Positions 1 through 10,904 of a stretch of 64,000 bases of DNA are shown piece after piece (position 1 is the stretch's first letter; each line of letters starts with the position of its first letter). The notes under the pieces are model-generated. The model searched no databases. It was not told the DNA's origin and saw nothing but the letters and a program-made list of their open reading frames with translations. Source of the stretch: Anastatus disparis (taxonomy: Eukaryota > Arthropoda > Insecta > Hymenoptera > Eupelmidae); assembly GCA_017163975.1 (NCBI GenBank), contig JAFFSR010000316.1, positions 2,020,001 through 2,084,000 of the forward strand. The letters run 5' to 3'. The position numbers and the translations under genes were made by a program.

Positions 1-288
1 ACGTGGAAATCCACCTGGACTTTTTTAACAGGGTATTATTAATATTATGTGAAATTATTAGTTTGAATTACTTTCTGTGAGTTGCAATAATTTAAATCTT
101 GTTATCAACAATGAAAACACTTTAAAAAAATAATCTTGATATCAAAGTATCGCTTATTATGTGTACGTGACCTAAGTAAATTTGGCTTTATACTGTTTAA
201 AAAAGTGCCCCTAGGTAAAAGTAGACTGACACCTATGTGCGGATTTAGGTCCCACAGTGCTATAAAAAGTGTTTATTCAATTTTTAGC
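1..288. other. AT-rich flank without a recognised gene
   Basis: No coding potential beyond short chance ORFs. Bases 22-36 read like the right end of a CCCTG-type foldback (T-run followed by AACAGGGTA). Bases about 269-288 (GTTTATTCAATTTTTAGC, then TTAA) resemble the right arm of the foldback ending at 3415, read in reverse. They may be the outer left arm of that element, now separated from the rest by the TTAA elements at 289-2388. Confidence 0.4.
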
Positions 289-678
289 TTAAGAGCAGGC
301 CGGATTTGCTGTCCTTGTCTAATTGGCATTTTTGTTATTTACTCAAGTATTAATCGGTGTATCTGCAAATTGAAGGTTAAGCGCAATAGATATTATTATT
401 ACAAATATTTGTGCTCAAGAAAAAAAAATCTATCGCTTTGTTTTTGAGACAAGTAAGGAACGCCGAAGTAAAAGATTATGTTTATAATATTTTCGCGTTC
501 CTTACTTTTCTCAAAAAAAATCGGTAGATTTTTTTTTCTTGTGCATAGATATTTATAATAATAATATCTATTGCGATCAACCTTTATTTTGAAGATACAC
601 CGATTAATACTTGAGTAAATAACAAACAACTCAATTGTTACTCGGTCGGTATCAGGTTCTACTCCGGCCTGCCGTTAA
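289..678. mobile_element. TTAA-flanked foldback MITE, family T1 (copy 1)
   Basis: About 390 bp bounded by TTAA on both sides (289-292 and 675-678). The ends are inverted: TTAAGAGCAGGCCGGATTTG on the left and, reverse-complemented, TTAACGGCAGGCCGGAGTAG on the right. Nearly the whole element is a palindrome centred near 475. It encodes nothing. A second copy in opposite orientation lies at 13580-13972 and a diverged one at 49440-49826. TTAA targets are typical of piggyBac and Kolobok transposons; which class mobilised it cannot be told here. The 103-aa and 76-aa ORFs across it are by-products of the palindrome. Confidence 0.85.
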
Positions 679-783
679 CGGGATGTCGAAGCTGCAGCAA
701 TCAAGTTTTGCTTTTTTATTTTATTAATGTTTTTAAATTCAGAAATAAAACAAATATAATGACTTGTCTGCACCAAAGCTATG

Positions 784-1157
784 TTTTTTTTTTTTTTTTT
801 TTTTTTTTAAAGAAAAGATTAATATATAAAGGATATTGTTATCCTTTATATAATTAACCTTTTTCTATGGAGATGTCGAGGGAGCCCAGCCCGGAACCGT
901 TTAACACATTACATCAGGCTAGACTGTCAGACACCGCCATACCGAAAACTTTGACTACCGATGGATGGTCAGCCACTTTTGTGACCAACAATCAACCGAT
1001 ACTCAATGAGGTCAGATTTCTTAAGAGTCGCGATATGGGTAGCACATACACTAATTTTCTTTCGGAAAAAAAGTCAGAGGTGCCTGGCCAGGATTCGAAC
1101 CCGTGCCCACCGCGTTGAAGGCAAGAGCTCTATCCGTCACGCCACCGCGCTCCTATA
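784..1157 (-). mobile_element. tRNA-derived SINE, family A (copy 1)
   Basis: Minus-strand SINE of about 374 bp flanked by a perfect 12-bp target duplication, ACCAAAGCTATG, at 772-783 and 1158-1169. On the minus strand it starts with a tRNA-like head holding an A-box-like GTGGCGTGACGG and a perfect B box GGTTCGAATCC (about 1093-1103), followed by a unique body and a poly-A tail, seen as T-run 784-808 on the plus strand. A diverged copy lies at 16574-16905. It was presumably transcribed by Pol III and moved by a LINE partner not present here. The 83-aa ORF across it is not a gene. Confidence 0.9.
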
Positions 1158-1191
1158 ACCAAAGCTATGTTAATACAATAATTTCTGTTAA

Positions 1192-2104
1192 GGTTGTATG
1201 GGCTATACAGTCTGTGTCAAAAGTTAGTTTTTTAGAAAATCGTCTATATTTTTCGGTAGAAAGTAATTATCTCATTCTTAGCTTCGTAACTTATTAGATA
1301 ATATTAAAACAATCATTTTAAACTTTGTTTCATTTAAATATAATGAATTATTAAAGAGTTATAACATTTTAAAGTTTATAAATTTTACACAAATCTAATG
1401 CAATCATAAATAATAATGCCAAACTTATCTAATTCTTAGCTTCGTAACTTATTAGATAATATTAAAACAATCATTTTAAACTTTGTTTCATTTAAATATA
1501 ATGAATTATTAAAGAGTTATAACATTTTAAAGTTTATAAATTTTACACAAATCTAATGCAATCATAAATAATAATGCCAAACTTTCAAAAATTATTTTAT
1601 TTGACTGCAACAAAGTTTATTTTGTTCAGTTTAAAATTTAGAATCTATTGACGAGGATGGAATTTTTATTTTTATTTTTTATTAAAATTTATTGCTAATT
1701 TTCTGCGAAAAAATGTATATGTCTCAGACGGTACTTACTGTTTTATCATAGAAAATTAGCAATAAATTTTAATAAAAAATAAAAATAAAAATTCCATCCT
1801 CGTCAATAGATTCTAAATTTTAAACTGAACGAAATAAACTTTGTTGCAGTCAAATAAAATCATTTTTGAAAGTTTGGCATTATTATTTATGATTGCATTA
1901 GATTTGTGTAAAATTTATAAAATTTAAAATGTTATAACTCTTTAATAATTCATTATATTTAAATGAAACAAAGTTTAAAATGATTGTTTTAATATTATCT
2001 AATAAGTTACAAAGCTAAAAATTAGATAATTACTTTCTACCAAAAAATATAGACAATTTTCTAAGAAACTAACTTTTGACACAGACTGTATAGCCCATAC
2101 AACC
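1192..2104. mobile_element. Foldback element F in TTAA (copy 1)
   Basis: Long inverted repeat flanked by TTAA at 1188-1191 and 2105-2108; ends read GGTTGTATGGGCTATACAGT in both directions. Sister T2 copies (for example 19905-19925) keep a single TTAA at this place, proving a TTAA insertion. The left arm carries an internal tandem duplication with period 158 bp (about 1268-1425 and 1426-1583) absent from the right arm. The centre is near 1720. No ORF. Confidence 0.85.
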
Positions 2105-2384
2105 TTAAAATAAAAAATCATTTGGACTTGTTATTTTTTTATGAGCTTGGATTGGAAATTAGATATGAAGCCCGACAAACCTAACCTTAAAATACGATAC
2201 ATCAAAAGTTTTTATTATAACTTATTATGTATAGTATTTTGGTGGATTTCTTGAGTTGTCCGCAGTTATAGAGTTTAATCTTACAAATTTTTTCTTTATA
2301 GTAAAAAAACTCGATTAAACGCATCGTTTATTCATAAGTTAGGATTGGAAATATTATTAGAAGGCGAGCAGCTTCGTCATGCTC

Positions 2385-3419
2385 TTAATAACTTGTTAGA
2401 TAATATGAAAACAATCATTCTAAACTTTGATTTAAATATAATTAATTTTTTTTAAAGTCATAGCATTTTAAAGTTTATAACTTTTACACAAATCTAATAT
2501 ATTCCAAAAAAATAATACCAAAGTTTCAAAAATAATTTTATTTGACTGCAATAAAGTTTATTTTATTCACTTTACAATTCATAATATATTGATGAGGATA
2601 AAATTTCGATTCTTCTTTATTTAAATTTATGGACAACTTTCTACGATAAAACAGTGAGTATCGTCTGAGACATGCATTTTTTCGTAGGCAATTGGCAATA
2701 AATTTCAATAAAAAATAAGAATTGAAACTCTATCATCAAACGATTTTAAATTTTCAACTGAATGGAATAAACCTTGTTGCAGCCAAATAAAATCATCTTC
2801 TTTATATTTTGGCATTATTTTTTATGATTGCATTAGATCTGCGTAAAAGTTATTAACTTTAAAATGATATAACTTTATAATAATTCATTGTATTTAAATT
2901 AAGCAAAGTTCAAAATTATTGTTTTAATATTATATAATAAGTTAATAAGCTACCCTGGTGAAAAAAATCAGGTGACAAGTCACCTGATTTATCTGGTGAT
3001 TTATCATGCCAAAATATCATGTATCGATTTTGTTGGTTTTTACACGTTTTAAACCATGCTTAGTCAATTTAGAACAATTTTTGAAAAATTTTGAAATTTT
3101 TGAACTTAGAAATTTTTTTGTGATTTAGTCAAAATTTTTTCTAAGACCAAATTATCTAAAAAATTTTCTAAGTTCAAAATTTTCCAAAATTTTCAAAAAT
3201 TGTTTTGAATTGACTAAGCATGGTTTGAAACGTGTGAAAACCAAAAAAATCGTTACATGATGTTTTGGCATGATAAATCACCTGATAAATCAAGTGATTT
3301 ATCACCTGATTTTTTTTAATAGGGTACAAATTGAATAAACCCTTTTCACCGAAAAATATTAACGATAATCTAAAAAAAACTAGCTTTGAACACAGATTGT
3401 ATAACCCATACAATCTTAA
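2385..3419. mobile_element. Foldback element F (copy 2), left end displaced
   Basis: Second copy of the 1192-2104 element. The right end (CACAGATTGTATAACCCATA, then TTAA at 3416-3419) is present, but the left arm begins abruptly at TTAATAACTTGTTAG, lacking the terminal ~90 bp. The missing outer arm may lie left of 289, pushed away by TTAA insertions. The right arm is itself interrupted by a TA-flanked palindrome at 2953-3324. Confidence 0.7.
2953..3324. mobile_element. CCCTG-type palindromic MITE with TA duplication (copy 1)
   Basis: 372-bp near-palindrome flanked by TA (2951-2952, 3325-3326). The termini read CCCTGGTGAAAAAAATCAGG and, reverse-complemented, CCCTATTAAAAAAAATCAGG. The arms contain smaller palindromes built from TCAGGTGAT/ATCACCTGA. 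Related copies: 58294-58667 and, more distantly, 42771-44701. TA duplication fits a Tc1/mariner-type mobiliser. The 79-aa minus ORF across it is an artefact. Confidence 0.85.
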
Positions 3420-4662
3420 ACCTAATTATCATGAAGAATAGAAAGAAAAAGGATATGATGAATATACGAGCAATATGTGAAAAGTAACCTAATAGTCCGG
3501 AAGCCAAAGGGGTCGCAACGGACAATATTATTTAGGTGGTTGCACTCAATTTTTTTTATTGATTTTGGTCCCCTAACTACGAATTTCCAGAGTGGAAGTT
3601 TGTTACCCTGGGAGAAAATGTGTTATTAAAAAAAAGTTATAAAAATTTATAAAGTCGTTTTTTCGCGGAACAAAATAGTACATTATGTACCAAGGGCACG
3701 AAATAGGTGATTCCGGCCAGAGTGCAAATGAGCGCCAGAGCGTAGCGAGGGCTCTAAATACGCGCGAGGGCCGCGAACACTATTGAGCCCGTGGTACTCA
3801 TATTGTTTTTTTATCCAAAGGGTGAAAAATTCGATTGGCGCATGCGCCAATTTTGCGCCCTGAGGGTCAAAAAGTAGATTTAGATTCTTTGGACAATTAT
3901 AAACAAAAAATCTTTTATGCAAAATTTTAATCCGACGCTTATTTTCTAAGATCGTTGGGGTTAAACTTTCTAAAATTGCTATTTTTCTGATTTTCTAACG
4001 CTCATAACTTTTTATTAAGTAAATATTTTAAGGTATTTCTGTCCTGCAAACACTTTATGTTAGTTTTGTTTCAAATTTGGCCCAAGGTTTTATAATATCT
4101 TTATCTATCTTCTGTGAAAATTTCAGTCATTTCTTGTGTGTGGTTTGATTTTTATTGCACTTTAAAGTTTCGGTTTTTAAGGTAGTTCTTAGTCAACTAC
4201 GGAATTCAATATAGAACTGAAAAAATAAATTCAGAAATATTTAATTTTCTCATCATAAAAAATCATTAAATTCAATTATAAGAATTTACAATTGTGTTCT
4301 GCATAATTAAAATGAAAAATTCATTGATAATTGTTTAAAGTAGACTTTCAAGTTTCAAGTAGTAGTAAGCAATCATGAAAACGTGACAACATCGCATAAT
4401 CTTACATTCATAAGATATATTTTGATGAACTCTAACCTAACATTGTCTAACCTCTCTCACTCTAACCTAACATCGGTTTGTACATTGTCCAAACCGCTAC
4501 AAAACAACTATTCTCAAACTCAGAAATGTTAAAAAATAAACAATATAAGGATCCTATTATTTGAACACAAAATCTTTTTCTTTATGATAAGTGTAACAAA
4601 AAATGTTAATAACTTTTTCTTCTAAAATGAAAACTTTTTGAGTTAATAGTTTATAATGTGTG
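3420..4662. other. Intergenic; fragment of a repeat family near 3673-3800
   Basis: No gene seen. At 3673-3692 the sequence AAATAGTACATTATGTACCA begins a GC-richer patch (to about 3800) whose start resembles those at 22347 and 45202, with CCGAG/AGCGAGGG-like words; I take it as a fragment of the same unnamed repeat family. The remainder is simple AT-rich sequence. The 79-aa minus ORF at 3683-3922 lies in this repeat and has no recognisable domain. Confidence 0.4.
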
Positions 4663-5404
4663 ATAATCAGCATGGGTGATTTAAGAGCATGACGAAGCTG
4701 TCCGCCTTCTAATAATATTTCCAATCTTAACTTATGAATAAACGATGCGTTTAATTGAGTTTTTTTGCTATAAAGAAAAAATTTGTAAGATTAAACTCTA
4801 GTGCGGACAACTCAAGAAAACCACCAAAATATTATACACACAAAGTTATAATAAAAACTTTCAATATATCGTATTTCAAGGTTAGGTTTGTCGAGTTTGA
4901 TATCTAATTTCCAATCCAAGCTCATAAAAAATAACAAGTCCAAATGATTTTTTATTTTAACAAAAATTATTGTGCTAATATAACTTTAGTGCGGACAAGT
5001 CATTATATTTATTTAATTTAAGAATTTAAAAAGATATCGATAAAATAAAAAAAGCAAAACTCGATTGCTGCAGCTCCGACATGCCATTAAGACAAAATCT
5101 GAACTTCTTCAATATTTGAGAAAACATATTTCTAAAAATATAGCTTAGTTCTTTATGTAATTTATAAAAAAAAGTCTTTTAACAACTTCTCTATAAAGCT
5201 TATAGATTTTGAGATGGAAATAATATAAAACAAAAATTTATAAAATTTGTGAATTTTTATCTCAAAATCTATCAGCTTTATAGAGAAGTTGTTAAAAGAC
5301 TTTTTTTTATAAATCACATAAAGAACTAAGCTATATTTTTAGAAATATGTTTTCTCAAATATTGAAAAAGTTCAAATTTGGTCTCAAATCACCGATGCTG
5401 ATTA
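4663..5404. mobile_element. Foldback element interrupted by a T2 MITE
   Basis: Left arm 4663-4684 plus 5091 onward and right arm to about 5404 are inverted copies: AATCAGCATGGGTGATTTAA resumes as GACAAAATCTGAACTTCTTC after the MITE and matches the reverse complement of the right arm throughout. The right arm therefore shows the empty site TTTGAG where the left arm had TTTAAG and received the insertion. Non-coding. Confidence 0.75.
4681..5090 (-). mobile_element. TTAA MITE family T2, intact copy
   Basis: 410 bp including TTAA at both ends (4681-4684, 5087-5090). Reverse orientation relative to the copy at 675. Ends TTAAGAGCATGACGAAGCTG and, reverse-complemented, TTAATGGCATGTCGGAGCTG. Inserted in the left arm of a foldback, whose right arm keeps the uninserted sequence, so the TTAA duplication is demonstrated. 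Non-coding. Confidence 0.9.
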
Positions 5405-5821
5405 TTATTATTATTTTTTTTACATATCTATATTATTTTTATAATTTTTTCTAGCTTTTCTACTTATTACCGAAAAGAAAATATCCGAATAAAAAAAATA
5501 ATAAAAAATTATAACTTATACGAATACTTTTCCTGTGCTATTATATTTCATAATTCAAAAAAATATAAAAAATAATAACTAATAATAACGCTTATAAATA
5601 CGCAGCGATTTAGAATAATTACTGATAAATATTATTATAGTCTCAAATCTAGACTTTATAAACTGTTATTATTTTGTACTAATTATTATTTATTATTTTT
5701 TAATATTTTCTATTACTTTTTTCAATTTCCGTTCGGGATTTAATTAAAAACATAATAGCAGAAAAAAACCTATGTTAAATGTTTGTAAATTCAAACGCGT
5801 AGTAAAGTGTTGAGTGTATTA

Positions 5822-5875
<54 letters not shown>

Positions 5876-5880
5876 TTATA
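5405..5880. other. AT-rich sequence ending in an (AT)n microsatellite
   Basis: Low-complexity AT-rich DNA; (AT)n occupies about 5818-5874. No gene or element boundary recognised. Confidence 0.7.
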
Positions 5881-6391
5881 TATGTCCTTTGGCCGTATTC
5901 AGGTGGAATATAATAATAATAATATAATAATAATAATATATATAATAATATTCAGATTCCACCTGAATAAACGGCCAAAGGACATAGATGATTTTATGTC
6001 CGAAGTAGGCCGTATGAGAAAATATAACTTATTAGTTCAAAATATTAATCTTTTTTTCAATACTTTTAAAATTAAATTTTAGTTCTATTGATTTTTTCTT
6101 TTGTTTCTTAGATTGACATTTTGTAATGAGTATAGCTGCTGTCGAAGCGCGAGTCATTTTTTTTTCACTAACCTACGTTCAATATGATTGCTCTTTGACA
6201 TATTGAACGAAACATAGTAGGATCGGAGATGCCATATTGATTTCTCCTGAGACATATTGAGTCTCAATATGTCTCAGGAAGACATATAATTCTTGCAATA
6301 AGTCGTGGAGCGCGTCTGAGACATATGGGATGCCAATACAAATTTAGCATGCTCTTTACATACTGACACGAATACGGCCTATGAGGACATA
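5881..6391. mobile_element. Foldback region with nested hairpins, TATGTCC...GGCCGTAT ends
   Basis: Outer ends TATGTCCTTTGGCCGTATTC (5881-5900) and, reverse-complemented, TATGTCCTCATAGGCCGTAT (ending 6391). Inside, 5881-5910 pairs with 5957-5986 as a ~30-bp-arm hairpin with an (ATA)n-rich loop. A third TATGTCC...GGCCGTAT unit starts at about 5996. This looks like repeated insertion of one terminal type. No coding sequence. Confidence 0.6.
6245..6279. repeat. Perfect short palindrome
   Basis: Two 17-bp arms (TCCTGAGACATATTGAG and its complement) around a single T. The word GAGACATATTGA recurs just outside, at about 6190-6210 and 6327-6340, so it belongs to a local repeat cluster. Confidence 0.85.
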
Positions 6392-8592
6392 AATATATAT
6401 ATATATATGTGGTGCAACGTTGCCACGTTACGCCGCTTTAGAAAAACTCTGTGAGAATCCTCGGAGTTTCAGTTTTTAGATTAAGATTGTTAAATAACTA
6501 GGTAGTAGATCATCTTGAAATTTTGATATAATAATCTTTAGGGTTCGAAGTACATTTCCTCCAATTTTCAGTACAATGTCATGACTATTAAAATATATAG
6601 AGTAAAATAACTCTCGCATTTTAGCTGCCGATGCCATACTCTCATAAGAAGCAATATTAAAAGTTATGATTTTTTGCAGATCATATCTTTTAAACCGTGT
6701 AGTGAATCACTCTAAAATTTTGCACCGTTATTTTATGATAGTTAATGTAAATTTCATGAAAAAATGAACTTTTTTTCATGACTTTCGATTTAGCTAAGAA
6801 CTACCAGGGCACCATTCGTTATGCAATTTTTTTGAAGTTGTTTATGACGACCATTTTATAACTGTATGTTAGAATTATTTAATTTTTCATTTATTAAAAG
6901 AAGATTATCTGACGAAAGTTTTGATACTTTAAAATTTTTGTTGTTGTGTTTAGTTCGTGAGAAAAGTGCGTGGGAAGATACGTATTTTTTGCGAATGGTT
7001 TCGATTCGTCTTGTGCCGACAACGTTGCAACTCGCGCGCTCTTTTTTTTTCTCTATCTGTCAATTTTTTATAGTCATTTTCCACAGCATTTGAAAATAAA
7101 TTACTGACAAACAATAAGTACTGCATAAAATTTAAAAATCTTATAGTCAATTTATATAAATATTGAAAGAAACTAATGAAAAGTTAGTAAAATTAAAAAT
7201 AAATTAATACATTTTAATAATTATTTTATATAAAAAAACACATTTAAATATTTTAATTTATATTTATTAGTTGTTGAATGATATTTTAAAATCTTTTAAT
7301 AATTTTACTGCATAACAAAGCGGCAAAACTTTAATAATTCATAAATTCATGAATTAAGGAAATAAATTTATAACCATTAATTCCAATCATAACCAAAAAT
7401 TCAAAACAATATGACATTTAAATGTTTATTATCGAGTGCTACACTGTTGCCACGTTTTTATTTGTATAAATCTTCAACTTCTATCTCACTCGCACAAATA
7501 TAGCGCTCTCTCTCATCTCGATAGAAATACCTTAAACTTCGGCTGTCAGAATTTCAAAGCGCCTCAATTTCTAAGATAAAGCAGTATGCTTTTGCAAGGT
7601 ATAATTATAGCATTTTTTTTGTTTTTAGCCACTATAAACAAATAGCATATTTTATCGCTTTTGTGCGCGTATGATCATGTATACAGGGTCCTGATTGCCA
7701 TGGGCGTAGTTATATATTCTGTTTGTTGAAATAAAATAAATAAATTTCGCTTTAGCGATTGGAGTAAAATTAAATCATTTAAGAAATATTTATAATTATT
7801 AATATCACGACCCTTTAACGATTTAGTTTCATGTCTGCAAATCAATGTAGAAAAGATAAAATTGTGATTTACTATCATATTGCAAGTAATATATGCTCGG
7901 TTTCTTTATGTAAATAATGTTTTTTCATTAGATCGTAAATGGTAGTGAAAGCTTTGATTGTACTTTGTAAGTAATGATTTTGAATAAAATTAGTTTTTCA
8001 TTAATCAATTTTGTATGAATTACTTAATTATTATTATATTAATTATGAAATTTTGTACAAGTTAAAATAGCATATTATTCATAAAAATACTAATGAAATG
8101 TAATTCAAATTTTTTTGATTATAATATTTTGTAGACTGTATGAATTCACATTTAGAGGAATAGCTCGAATAGGCCAAAAAGTTTTGAATTAAAATTCTTA
8201 ATAAAAATCGCAACTGCAATTCATTTGATGAACTACGATATTGGATTTATCATTATGCCGAAGGTTCATTAATTGAAGATTTCCCACTAACTTCTAAATC
8301 AATCAAATAACATATTCTAAGAACTTTTTATATTCTTTGTACACAAACGCATATTTTTCTTCACCTTTCAATAAATTAGATCCAACATTATTTGGGTTTT
8401 TTATACCCTGAGAGAAATTTCATAGTAAATATTACAAGAATTATAAGAACGTTTTACCATGTACGCTGGTAACTAACACACAGACGGACATCTTTGAAAT
8501 TTTACTATGTAGCTTTGCAAACTTTTCCACTGCGTTAAAATTACTATGTTACATATTAAATTTTATTCATACACTTTATAAATTTTATATAA
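6392..8592. other. 2.2 kb without a recognisable gene or element
   Basis: AT-rich, with a few GC-richer words such as CAACGTTGCCACGTTA (about 6415-6431) and a similar GTTGCCACGTTTTT near 7445. Short ORFs (75 aa plus strand from 6866, 66 aa minus strand) overlap each other and show no domain or splice context. I can support no function. Confidence 0.5.
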
Positions 8593-9349
8593 GGTAAAAG
8601 TACCTATCATTGGCCACTGACCAGTACTTGCCCACATAAAAAAATATATTAATTTTTAAGATTTTAGTGCAAAGTAGACTATGAACTACCGTTAATTATT
8701 GTTTTGTATACATTAAATTACTTAAAGAAACAAAATTTAAACTATAATAATTATACTTCAAGCTGAAAAATCGACTTCAATTTTGTGATTTTGAACCTAG
8801 GTGAGTGTCCATGTATCTCTTACGTACTGATGAAGAAAAGTGCGTTCACGAGTAAGGAAATAAAATTGTAATAGAATTTTTTTATGCACATCAAATTAGT
8901 TGCTACATTATTTATGTACATTAAAATATATTTAACATTAAAAAAAAATGAATTTTATACATATTTTATATTAAAATTTTTTGTGGGCATCTATTGATAT
9001 TGATAAATCAGTTCGTAATTCAACGTCTCAGTAATTGGCAGGGAGCTACCTACAGCTAAAATCATATGATATCAAACCTAAACTTAAAGCGCACTCTAAT
9101 GATACACTTGAATAATTGATTTTTTATTCTATCATTTGTTTGTAAATTAATTGTAAATTAATTGTAAATTTTTAATTATTTTATAAATAACTATTTATAA
9201 AATAATTAAAAATATTATAAAATAAATATAAAATTATAAATGTTTGCATATACAAGTGGCCAATAAATCGTACCAGTATTTTGGGACACTAGGACATCAT
9301 TATTTTGCTGGTCCAAGTACTGGTACCTTGAAATGATAATACTTTTACG
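8593..9349. mobile_element. Probable foldback element, ~40-bp terminal arms
   Basis: Ends GGTAAAAGTACCTATCATTG on the left and, reverse-complemented, CGTAAAAGTATTATCATTTC on the right; matching continues into a CCAGTACTTG word in both arms. The interior is AT-rich and non-coding. Flanking duplication not clear. Confidence 0.55.
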
Positions 9350-9507
9350 TTTATTTCACTATTGTTGTTGATTAAATGACTTTTTTTCATTTTCAACAAT
9401 CAAATAAATCAACGTTTGTCTATATATCCAAAAATTTTAATCATTTTTGAAATTTATGTTAATAATAATCTTATCAAATGTTCCACGTGTCCCTAAACGG
9501 CCAATAA

Positions 9508-10380
9508 CCCATATGGAAAAAATTTTTGGATATAATTGTAAATAACTGTTAATAACTGTAAATAAATGTAAATAAATGTAAATAACTGTAAATAACTGTA
9601 GAAAAATGTTAAAAAATGTGGGAATTGAGACATAAATAACAGTTATTTATAATTATTTACGATTATTTACTGTTATTTGCACTTATTTACAGTTATTAAC
9701 TGTTATTTACACTTATTTACAGTTATTTATATTTATTTACAGTTATTTACATTTATTCACTTTTTTCACAATTATTTACAGTTATTTACGATTATTTATA
9801 GTTTTTTACAATTATTTGCAGTTATTTACATTTTCGAAAATTATCACGAATTTATTCAATAATTTTATATATAGGCGAAAATTTTAAAAAATGTGAATAA
9901 CTGTAAATAATTGTAAAAAACTATGGAAAATTGTAAATAGTTGTAAATAATTATAAATAACTGTAAATAACTGTAAAAAACTGTAAATAACTGTAAATAA
10001 CTATAAATAATTGTAAATAATTATTAATAACATTAAATTATCCACTAATTCAAAAATTTTTGAAAATGTAAATAACTGTAAATAATTATGAATAACTGTA
10101 AATAATTATGAATAATTGTAAATAATTATAAAAAACTGTAAATAATTGTAAATAATTGTAAATAACTGTAAATAACAGTTAATAACAATTAAAAACTGTA
10201 AATAACAGTTAATAACAATTAAAAACTGTAAATAACTGTAAATAATAGTAATTAATAATAAATAATAGTAAATAACTGTAAATAACTATTATTTATGTCT
10301 CAATTCCTACATTTTTTAACAGTTATTTACAATTATTTACTATTATTTACAGTTTTTCACATAAATTATTTCCATATGGG
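9508..10380. mobile_element. Foldback element made of ~10-bp GTAAATAACT repeats
   Basis: Termini CCCATATGGAAA and TTTCCATATGGG enclose long runs of a degenerate decamer, GTAAATAACT or its complement AGTTATTTAC. Orientation switches: forward 9535-9620, reverse 9635-9835, forward 9885-10280, reverse 10290-10360. The phrase GAGACATAAATAA is shared with a related stretch at 55948-56282. The 61-aa ORF in it (I/Y/L/F/T-rich) is repeat translation, not a gene. Confidence 0.75.
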
Positions 10381-10904
10381 AATAGGTAAATTTACCTTAT
10401 ATATTCTAACTAAAAAGAATGTTTTGACGATCATTAATTTTCATTTTATGAATAGCATATTTCAAATACAAGCATTATTTTGATAATCGATTTTAGATAC
10501 AATTGTTTATTTGTATATTATCGTACCTCACGTAACAATGATGTAATCTAACCTACACCTAAACTAAATGTAAACGCATACTATCTAAGAGGTCACTAGA
10601 AAACACGCGCGCATTTTAGTAACGACTATAGTCTATATATCGATCTATAGATAGATCGGTCTTATATACTAAGTGAACTCAACTCTTACCACTTGCGGGA
10701 GTTGGACATAAATTTTAACGTGTCAAGCATCAGGATTTTTGAGGTCAAGATATGTCGGTATCGTCACTTGTTGGTATCGTTCTTTCTTGCTTGGAAATCA
10801 ACTTGCGCATGCGCAAGGGGTATTTTTACAAGAAATTATATAGGGTTTCTAAAATGAATATGAGAAAAATTACTTCGTGGACTAGTAACAATTTATAGGT
10901 ATTA
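10381..10904. other. AT-rich spacer
   Basis: No gene seen. A short palindromic cluster (TATAGTCTATATATCGATCT and following bases, about 10626-10662) is the only structure noted. Confidence 0.5.

Larger units (their letters stand above)
675..2388 (+). mobile_element. TTAA MITE family T2, copy split by two insertions
   Basis: A ~410-bp element (compare 19791-20191 and 21754-22164) enlarged to 1.7 kb by a SINE (784-1157) and a foldback (1192-2104). Its left TTAA (675-678) is also the right TTAA of the preceding T1 copy, and its right TTAA (2385-2388) begins the next foldback. Ends are TTAACGGGATGTCGAAGCTG and, reverse-complemented, TTAAGAGCATGACGAAGCTG. No ORF. Intact sister copies show the uninterrupted sequence at both insertion points. 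Confidence 0.85.

Noticed and set aside
136..629. ORFs of 103 and 76 aa on opposite strands with similar peptides
   Set aside because: Both come from the two arms of the T1 palindrome; the same peptides recur at 13629 in another copy.
867..1297. 83-aa and 64-aa plus-strand ORFs
   Set aside because: They lie across a minus-strand SINE with clear target duplications; the protein has no domain.
3683..3922. 79-aa minus-strand ORF in a GC-richer patch
   Set aside because: Inside an anonymous repeat fragment, with no splice context or recognised domain.
6866..7150. 75-aa plus and 66-aa minus ORFs
   Set aside because: They overlap each other in AT-rich DNA and have no family resemblance or splice support.
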